Below the pieces are notes generated by a model that was not told where the DNA came from, did not search any database, and was given only the letters and a program-made list of their open reading frames with translations. A stretch of DNA of 18,608 nt from CAVYGB01 sp046734815 (lineage in GTDB: Bacteria > Myxococcota_A > Polyangia > Fen-1088). Shown here piece by piece: positions 13,875 to 18,608 of the stretch; within the stretch, counting starts at the first letter, position 1; every line of letters begins with the position of its first letter. A program made the translations under genes and the position numbers. The stretch spans positions 1 to 18,608 of the forward strand of contig JBKPRZ010000509.1 in the NCBI GenBank assembly GCA_046734815.1, given 5' to 3'.

Positions 13875-14759
13875 TCAGTCGGCCCAGCGGCGAGGCGATG
13901 CCTTCAGGGTCGTCGCCCCCAGGTCGTCGCACCAGCGGAGAAAACGCGCCCGCGGCACGCCGTCAAAGCGCAGATCGTCCAGCGTGCAGGCCAGCGGGCA
14001 GGTCTCGACCAGGGTGGCCAGGTGCCGGTACAGCAGCGCCTGCTCGCGGTGGCGGGCCAGGGTGTCGGCCAGCTGGAGGGCGCCGCGCGGCTTGACCCGC
14101 CAGTGGTGGGCCAGGACCGGGATCTCCTCCAGCCGCTGGTAAGCGCCGATCAGCAGGGCCGCGCTCTTGCTGCCGAAGCCGTCCAGCCCGGGGATGCCGT
14201 CGGCGGTGTCGCCGGTCAGCGCCAGGAAGTCGGGCATGCTGCGCGGGCCGAAGCCGCGCAGCGAGCGGAAGGTGGCCTCGTCGATCACCTTGCGCTGCCG
14301 GCGATCCACCTGCACCACCCGGGTGCCGCGCAGGCACTGCCCCAGATCCTTGTCCGGGGTCATGATCCGCACCTGCTCGACCTGGTCGGCGAACTGGCAG
14401 GCGCCGGCGGCCAGGCCGTCGTCGGCCTCGAAGTCCTTCATCGACCAGACCGCCACCCCCAGCGCCCGAACCGCGTCCTCGACGGCGTCGAACTGCGCGC
14501 GCAGCTCGGGCGGGACGCCCTCGTCGCTCTTGTAGTGGGGAAAGAGGTCGTTGCGGAACGAGCGGATCGGGTTGTCGAACACCACCGCGATGTGGGTGAC
14601 CGCCTCGGCGGTCTCGTGCAGAAGCGCCAGCAACGAGGCGGCCACGCCCACGGTGGCCTTGGCGTCCCAGCCGGAGGGGGCGCGGTGGTCGGGCCGGGGG
14701 GCGTAATGGGCCCGGAACAGCTCGTAGGTGCCGTCGACGAGATGCAGCCGGGCGGGCAT
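13875..14759 (-). CDS. Stand-alone 5'-3' exonuclease (FEN/Pol I N-terminal domain type)
   Basis: The 294-aa nuclease acts on 5' flaps or DNA ends, as the N-terminal domain of DNA polymerase I does in repair and Okazaki fragment processing. The metal-binding acids are all visible: Asp9 (LVDG), Asp62 (VVFD), Glu111-Ala-Asp113-Asp114, Asp136/Asp138 (TPDKDL) and Asp184/Asp187 (GDTADGIPG). So are Lys77 (HYK) and the helix-three-turn-helix DGIPGLDGFGSKSAA (187–201). There is no polymerase domain, so it is a free-standing exonuclease (ExoIX/Xni-like organisation). Its ATG at 14759 shares an A with the thrC TGA (TGATG), so translation is coupled to threonine synthase. The open frame runs further upstream but only as a shadow of thrC. 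Whether it supplements or replaces the Pol I nuclease cannot be judged here. Confidence 0.93.
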   Translation of the reverse strand: MPARLHLVDGTYELFRAHYAPRPDHRAPSGWDAKATVGVAASLLALLHETAEAVTHIAVVFDNPIRSFRNDLFPHYKSDEGVPPELRAQFDAVEDAVRALGVAVWSMKDFEADDGLAAGACQFADQVEQVRIMTPDKDLGQCLRGTRVVQVDRRQRKVIDEATFRSLRGFGPRSMPDFLALTGDTADGIPGLDGFGSKSAALLIGAYQRLEEIPVLAHHWRVKPRGALQLADTLARHREQALLYRHLATLVETCPLACTLDDLRFDGVPRARFLRWCDDLGATTLKASPRRWAD

Positions 14760-15898
14760 CAGCGGTACTTCAATCCGGTGCCGGTGTTGAACACCACCAC
14801 GCTCTCGCCCGTGCGGATCCAGCCCTCCTGGCGCAGCCGCTGGGTGGCGGCCCAGGCCGCGCCACCCTCCGGGCACACGTCGATCCCGCTGCGGGCAGCC
14901 AGCGCGCGCATGGCCTCGAAGATGGCCGCCTCGGGCACCACCACCGCGGTGCCGGCGGTCTCGCGCAGGGCCTGCAGGCACAGGAAGCCGCCGATGGGCG
15001 AGGGCACCCGCAGCCCGAAGGCGGCGGTGACCGGGTCGGGCCAGGCGGTGGTGGCCGCGGCGCCGCTGGCGAAGGCGCTGGCCACCGGGGCGCACCCCTC
15101 CGCCTGCACGCACACAAGGCGCGGCCGGCGGCCATCGGTCCAGCCGATGGCCTGCATCTCCTGGAACGCCTTCCACATCCCCACCAGCCCGGTGCCGCCT
15201 CCGGTGGGGTAGACGATCACGTCGGGCAGCTGGCCCAGCTGCTCGGCCAGCTCGTAGGCCATGGTCTTCTTGCCCTCCACCCGGTACGGCTCCTTCAGGG
15301 TGGAGACATCGAACGCGCCGGCGGGGCTGTTCTCGCGCAGCCACCGTCCGGCGTCGGCGATGGTGCCGCGCACGGAATGGACCTCCGCCCCGAAGTGGCG
15401 GCACTCGTCGAAGAAGCTGCGGGGCGTGTCCTCGGGCATGGCCACCGTCACCGGAAGGCCCGCGGCGGCGCCGTACGCGGCCAGGGCTCCGGCGGCGTTG
15501 CCCGCCGAAGGGGCCACCAGCGCCCGGGCGCCCGCCGCCACCGCAGCGGACACCGCTGCGGTCATCCCGCGGGCCTTGAAGGAACCGGTCGGGTTGCGCG
15601 CCTCGTCCTTGACGTACACCCCGGGCGCCACCTCCAGCAGCGGCGTCCAGCCCTCGTGCAGGGTCACCTCGCCCGCGCCGATCGGCAGCACGTCGCGGTA
15701 GCGCCACAGCGACGAGACGCGGCCGGGCAGGTCGGTCCGCTTCAGGCGGACGCGATCCAGGTGGTAATCCACCCGCAGCGGCATGCCGCAGTCGCGGCAG
15801 ACGTTCTGCAGCTGGCGGAAGTCGTGGGCCCGCGCGCAGGCGAAGCAGCTGAGCCCGGCGAGGTTCTCGCTCCAGCGCGGCGTCGGCACGGCGGCCAT
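14759..15898 (-). CDS. thrC: Threonine synthase, zinc-ribbon type
   Basis: The 379-aa PLP enzyme converts O-phosphohomoserine to threonine, the last step of the pathway. An N-terminal zinc ribbon (Cys18, Cys21, Cys34, Cys37) precedes a fold-type II catalytic domain. The PLP lysine is Lys108 (NPTGSFKARG) and the substrate loop is PSAGNAAGA. PTGGGTGLVGM holds the cofactor phosphate, and the C-terminal VVFNTGTGLKY is a hallmark of threonine synthases with this architecture. Related ligases (cysteate synthase, threonine dehydratase) are less likely because of that ending and the Cys4 ribbon. The ATG at 15898 has only a weak RBS; the frame upstream overlaps the divergent protease gene. Its stop overlaps the exonuclease start. 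No other threonine-pathway gene is adjacent. Confidence 0.9.
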   Translation of the reverse strand: MAAVPTPRWSENLAGLSCFACARAHDFRQLQNVCRDCGMPLRVDYHLDRVRLKRTDLPGRVSSLWRYRDVLPIGAGEVTLHEGWTPLLEVAPGVYVKDEARNPTGSFKARGMTAAVSAAVAAGARALVAPSAGNAAGALAAYGAAAGLPVTVAMPEDTPRSFFDECRHFGAEVHSVRGTIADAGRWLRENSPAGAFDVSTLKEPYRVEGKKTMAYELAEQLGQLPDVIVYPTGGGTGLVGMWKAFQEMQAIGWTDGRRPRLVCVQAEGCAPVASAFASGAAATTAWPDPVTAAFGLRVPSPIGGFLCLQALRETAGTAVVVPEAAIFEAMRALAARSGIDVCPEGGAAWAATQRLRQEGWIRTGESVVVFNTGTGLKYR

Positions 15899-15950
15899 GC
15901 TGTCACGGCGTCCGGCAAAGGACAACGGCCGGCGAGGGTAAGATGGGCCC

Positions 15951-16559
15951 ATGCTCCTGCCGCTGCTGCTCGCGGGGATGGCCGCGTCGCCCGCGCGGGC
16001 GGTGTCCTTGAACATCCGCGTCGCCGCCTGCCCGGACGCCGGCGGCAAGGCGACGCCGGCGCGGCCGCCCGCCTGGGTGGACGCGCACGTGCGCGCGGTG
16101 CAGGAGCTGTTTGCCCCGCTCGGCATCTCCGTCACCGCCACCACCGACCTGTTCACGCCCCCGCTGTGCGAGGTGTTGACCCGGGAGGACCGGGATCGTT
16201 TCGCGGAGGCCAGCGTCGAAAAGGGCGGCGTCACGGTGCTGGTGGTGCCACGCGTGCGCGACCTGGATGTCCTCACCTACAATCTGCAGGGCGTGCACTG
16301 GCGCGCGCGCGGGCGGCGCTGGATCTTCCTCACCGCGCGCGCGCACCCGCCCACCCTGGCCCACGAGCTGTGCCACTACTTCGGGCTGCCCCACGATCCC
16401 GCGGGCGGCAACCTGATGACACCGGGGCCCTCGTCGCCCGCCTGGCGCGCGGCCCGGCCGCCCCGACCGTTCGAGCCCCGGCTGACCGATCAGCAGGCCC
16501 GCCAGCTGCGCGCCGGGATCGCGCGCGCCGCCGGTCAGGCTTCCAGTCCAGCGATGTAG
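15951..16559 (+). CDS. Small secreted zinc metalloprotease (metzincin-like)
   Basis: The 202-aa exported protein has a short signal peptide (1 to about 17, Leu-rich core 2–9, Ala-Arg-Ala before the mature end). It carries the extended zinc motif HExxHxxGxxHD (His138, Glu139, His142, Gly145, His148, Asp149), and Met156 in GNLM is in the right place for a Met-turn 8 residues later. These features define metzincins; the subfamily is not clear, and the protein is short because there is no propeptide or C-terminal domain. Activity on secreted or wall-associated protein substrates is inferred. The start ATG 15951 has GAGGG 12 bases upstream. Only 52 bp separate it from divergent thrC. Its 3' end overlaps the convergent pseudouridine synthase gene by 25 bp. 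Confidence 0.85.
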   Translation: MLLPLLLAGMAASPARAVSLNIRVAACPDAGGKATPARPPAWVDAHVRAVQELFAPLGISVTATTDLFTPPLCEVLTREDRDRFAEASVEKGGVTVLVVPRVRDLDVLTYNLQGVHWRARGRRWIFLTARAHPPTLAHELCHYFGLPHDPAGGNLMTPGPSSPAWRAARPPRPFEPRLTDQQARQLRAGIARAAGQASSPAM

Positions 16560-17494
16560 TCGGTCAGGTCGCGCGGCAGCGGGCTCTCGACCGTCACTGG
16601 CTGCCGGGTGGTGGCGTGGGGGAAGGTCAGGCGGAAGGCATGCAGCGCCTGGCGGGGCAGCCCGTCGAACGCCTCCAGCAGCTCGGCGGTCATGCCGCCG
16701 TCGCAGAAATCGATGAAGTGCTGCTCGCTGGCCCGGTAGATCTTGTCGCCCACGATCGGGTGCCCGATGCTGGCCAGGTGCACGCGGATCTGGTGCTGCC
16801 GGCCGGTGCGCGGCGACAGCGACACCAGCGCGTGCCGGGCGAAGGCCTGGACCACCCGGTAGCGGGTCAGCGCCGCCAGCCCGTCGGGCGCCACCTCCAT
16901 CAGCAGCTTGGTGCGCCCGCCGGTCAGCTTCAGGGGCCGGTCGATCTCGCCCTCCGCCGGCGCGGGGATGCCGTGGCACAGGGCCAGGTAGGTCTTCTCC
17001 ACCGTCCGCCGGGCGAAGGCCTGCTTGAGGAACGAGGCCGGGCCCGGGCCGCGCGCCAGCAGCAGCACGCCCGAGGTCTCGCGGTCCAGGCGGTGGCAGA
17101 CCTGCAGCGGCTGGTCCGGGTAACGCTCGCGTAGCAGCGCGGTCAAGGTGTTGCGCCAGTACTTGGCGGTGGTGTGGATCGGCAGCCCGGCCGGCTTGTC
17201 GATGGCGATGAAGGTCTCGTCCTCGGCCAGCACTTCGAAGTGGCGCGGCACCGGCGGCTCGACCGGTGCCGGGCGCTCGATGACGATCACCTCGCCGGTG
17301 CGCACGCCCAGGGCGGGGCGGGGCTGGCGGCCGTCGCCCAGCCGTACCTGCTGCTCGATGATCTCGCGGATCTTGGTGCGCGACAGCCGGCGGATGCGCC
17401 ACTTGAGGAAGTGGTCCAGCCGCCACCGGTCGCACTCGGGCGGCACCTGCAGCCGGACCGGGATGATGGTGCCTGCGCTGTCGGGCACGGCCAC
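16535..17494 (-). CDS. RluA family pseudouridine synthase
   Basis: The 319-aa enzyme isomerises uridine to pseudouridine in rRNA or tRNA. An S4 RNA-binding domain (about 24–72, RLDHFLKWR…SRTKIREII) precedes the catalytic domain. The catalytic Asp137 is in HRLDRETSG (134–142), and the second conserved block is RTGRQHQIRVHL (229–240). The layout matches RluC/RluD-type proteins; which position is modified cannot be told from sequence, so no symbol is given. The GTG start at 17494 follows the upstream gene's TAG by 1 base, so the pair is an operon and translation may be coupled; GTG 17488 is an alternative. The end overlaps the convergent protease gene. Confidence 0.92.
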   Translation of the reverse strand: MAVPDSAGTIIPVRLQVPPECDRWRLDHFLKWRIRRLSRTKIREIIEQQVRLGDGRQPRPALGVRTGEVIVIERPAPVEPPVPRHFEVLAEDETFIAIDKPAGLPIHTTAKYWRNTLTALLRERYPDQPLQVCHRLDRETSGVLLLARGPGPASFLKQAFARRTVEKTYLALCHGIPAPAEGEIDRPLKLTGGRTKLLMEVAPDGLAALTRYRVVQAFARHALVSLSPRTGRQHQIRVHLASIGHPIVGDKIYRASEQHFIDFCDGGMTAELLEAFDGLPRQALHAFRLTFPHATTRQPVTVESPLPRDLTDYIAGLEA

Positions 17495-17495
17495 C

Positions 17496-18392
17496 CTAGT
17501 TCTGGCGCTTGGTGGCGGCGGCGGCCTCGTCCTGCTTGCGGGCCGCCTCCAGCAGCAGGAACGACGTGGAGGAGCGGACCTCGTCCTCCCCCTCGACCTC
17601 GCCGGGGTGGAACTCGAACCGCCCCTCGTTCCAGGTCAACATCTCGAACACCGCCGCGGCCGCCCGGCAGTCGGGGCGGTCCTCGATCGTGGCCCGCAGG
17701 ACGCGGCCGCGCCGCACCTGGACCCGGCCGTTGCCGGGCGCCCCGCTGAGGATCAGCACGCCCGATCGCCGCTCGAGCTCCAGCAACATCAGGATGCTGG
17801 CGGCGCCGAACTCGTCCAGCCGGCCCACCAGCGCGACGCCGATCGGGGTCTGCCGGCGCGAGGGACGCCCGGCCACCGGTGTCGGGCGGCGCGAGCGTTC
17901 GGAGGGCGGCAGCGGCGGCGGGTTGGGACCGGACGGACGTTCACTCTGCGGCGCCACCGGCACGGCGCTGCCTGGATCGGCCATCGCCTGCCCGACGTCG
18001 CGCGAGCCGGCCGGTTGCGACGCCGGGTTGCCCTGCAGCAGCCGCTCGACCTTGGCCTGCAGCGCCTCGGGGCTGAACGGCTTGATCAGGATGTCGTCGG
18101 TCTCGGCCCGGAAGCTGGCCCCGCGCCGGCCGGAGGCCGGGCCGTTCACCAGGAACAGCGCCGGCACCGACGCCAGCTCGGGACGGGCGCGCAGCCGCGC
18201 GACCAGCTCCCAGCCGTCCAGCCCGGTCAGCCGGGTCTTGACGATCAGCAACTCGGGCTGGACATGATCGGCCGCCAGCAGGCCCTCGCGGGCATCGGCG
18301 GCCATGCCCACCTGGTGTCCGACGTGGGACAGGACAGCAGCGAGCATTCGCTGCGCCCAGGAATCATCGTCGACGACCAGCACGCGAGCCAT
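17496..18392 (-). CDS. Pseudo-receiver–DUF4388 (PATAN) protein
   Basis: The 298-aa cytoplasmic signalling protein has a receiver domain (1 to about 120), a Pro/Ser/Arg-rich linker (about 121–180) and a DUF4388/PATAN domain (about 182–285, with GRLDEFGAASILMLLELERRSGVLIL and WNEGRFEFHPGE). The receiver keeps the acidic pocket (Asp8–Asp10) and the conserved Lys104 (LIKPF). The phospho-acceptor Asp is Lys52 (LLIVKTRLTGLDG), and the switch Thr position reads Val82 (FLVN). Classical phosphorylation is therefore not possible; the domain may be locked in one state or act by binding. PATAN domains occur in protein-interaction modules of gliding and signalling systems in Myxococcota and cyanobacteria (family knowledge). 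The ATG at 18392 has TAGG about 7 bases upstream. It is followed, 1 base apart, by the pseudouridine synthase gene. Confidence 0.9.
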   Translation of the reverse strand: MARVLVVDDDSWAQRMLAAVLSHVGHQVGMAADAREGLLAADHVQPELLIVKTRLTGLDGWELVARLRARPELASVPALFLVNGPASGRRGASFRAETDDILIKPFSPEALQAKVERLLQGNPASQPAGSRDVGQAMADPGSAVPVAPQSERPSGPNPPPLPPSERSRRPTPVAGRPSRRQTPIGVALVGRLDEFGAASILMLLELERRSGVLILSGAPGNGRVQVRRGRVLRATIEDRPDCRAAAAVFEMLTWNEGRFEFHPGEVEGEDEVRSSTSFLLLEAARKQDEAAAATKRQN

Positions 18393-18429
18393 GACAACCT
18401 ACGCGCCGCGATCGGCGGCTAGTTGCTGA

Positions 18430-18608
18430 TCAATCGTCGCCGTCGTCGACGCTGCGGTTCCACCGCCAGTTGCCACGTTCACGCTCTTCGGGGCGGGGCC
18501 GGGACGACCGCTTCTTCTCCGGGCGCTCGCGTCGCTCGGTGCCACGCGCGTCGCGCTCGCCGCCGCGGCCGGGCGCCGCTCCCAGCGGCGGAGGCACGCG
18601 CGGGGGAC
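18430..18608 (-). CDS. 3' end of an unidentified gene encoding a charged, Arg/Glu-rich tail (partial)
   Basis: The last 58 codons before TGA (18432–18430) stay open to the window edge and read as a disordered, highly charged C-terminus. A Pro/Gly-rich piece comes first, then GRGGERDARGTERRERPEKKR, then RPRPEERERGNWRWN and an acidic end. Such RG/RE-rich tails occur on RNA helicases, RNA-binding proteins and some ribosome-associated factors, but no domain is visible and I do not assign a function. The stop lies 37 bp upstream of the pseudo-receiver start on the same strand, so it may belong to that operon. A 5-bp hairpin (18405–18419) lies between the two genes without a U-tract. Confidence 0.6.
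   Translation of the reverse strand, partial: PPRVPPPLGAAPGRGGERDARGTERRERPEKKRSSRPRPEERERGNWRWNRSVDDGDD

Noticed and set aside
14762..15707. Longer 610-aa frame extending the exonuclease gene upstream through thrC
   Set aside because: The extension is an out-of-frame reading of threonine synthase; the coupled ATG at 14759 gives a normal-length nuclease beginning at the first FEN motif.
18405..18419. GCCGC/GCGGC hairpin between the last two minus-strand genes as a terminator
   Set aside because: A 5-bp stem without a U-run; common by chance at this GC content.

Overview
The window is very GC-rich (about 70% by eye), densely coded bacterial DNA with heavy G/C third-position bias. The gene types fit an uncultured or little-studied member of the Myxococcota (former Deltaproteobacteria): an FHA–AAA+–Fis-HTH regulator, a receiver–DUF4388 (PATAN) protein, a secreted CFI-box C-terminal protein and paired M16 peptidases. 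This taxonomic call is inference. I see no rRNA, tRNA, CRISPR, insertion sequence or phage gene, and no gene-free stretch longer than about 300 bases.

Layout. 1–1531 (minus): an M16 zinc peptidase translationally coupled (ATGA) to a second, lipoprotein-type gene that runs off the left edge. 1613–2860 (minus): an FHA regulator, divergent from ctaA (heme A synthase, 3017–3994, plus). 3950–5212 (minus): an enolase homologue with a damaged active site, preceded on the same strand by a short RlpA-like lipoprotein (5247–5699) and an RRM RNA-binding protein (5683–6102). 6309–10221 (plus): outer-membrane beta-barrel, CFI-box secreted protein and PPK2 polyphosphate kinase. 10199–12763 (minus): a class II diterpene cyclase-like protein followed by an MFS transporter, divergent from a Tat-exported aldo/keto reductase (12963–13862, plus). 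13875–15898 (minus): threonine synthase coupled (TGATG) to a stand-alone 5'-3' exonuclease. 15951–16559 (plus): a small secreted metzincin-like protease. 16535–18392 (minus): an RluA-type pseudouridine synthase and, upstream of it, a pseudo-receiver–DUF4388 protein. The last 179 bases hold the 3' end of another minus-strand gene.

Most genes are housekeeping or envelope functions with no single shared pathway. Four proteins, however, keep their fold but lack the residues that define their family's chemistry: the FHA–AAA+ regulator (no GAFTGA loop, no Walker B Asp, no arginine fingers), the enolase homologue (several metal and catalytic residues gone), the diterpene cyclase homologue (the DxDD/DxDTT acid motif is replaced by ERAAA) and the receiver (phospho-acceptor Asp replaced by Lys). 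Two regulatory candidates stand out. The ctaA leader can form two consecutive hairpins, the second of which buries the ribosome binding site. An exact 11-bp tandem repeat lies in the divergent region between the RRM gene and the beta-barrel gene.
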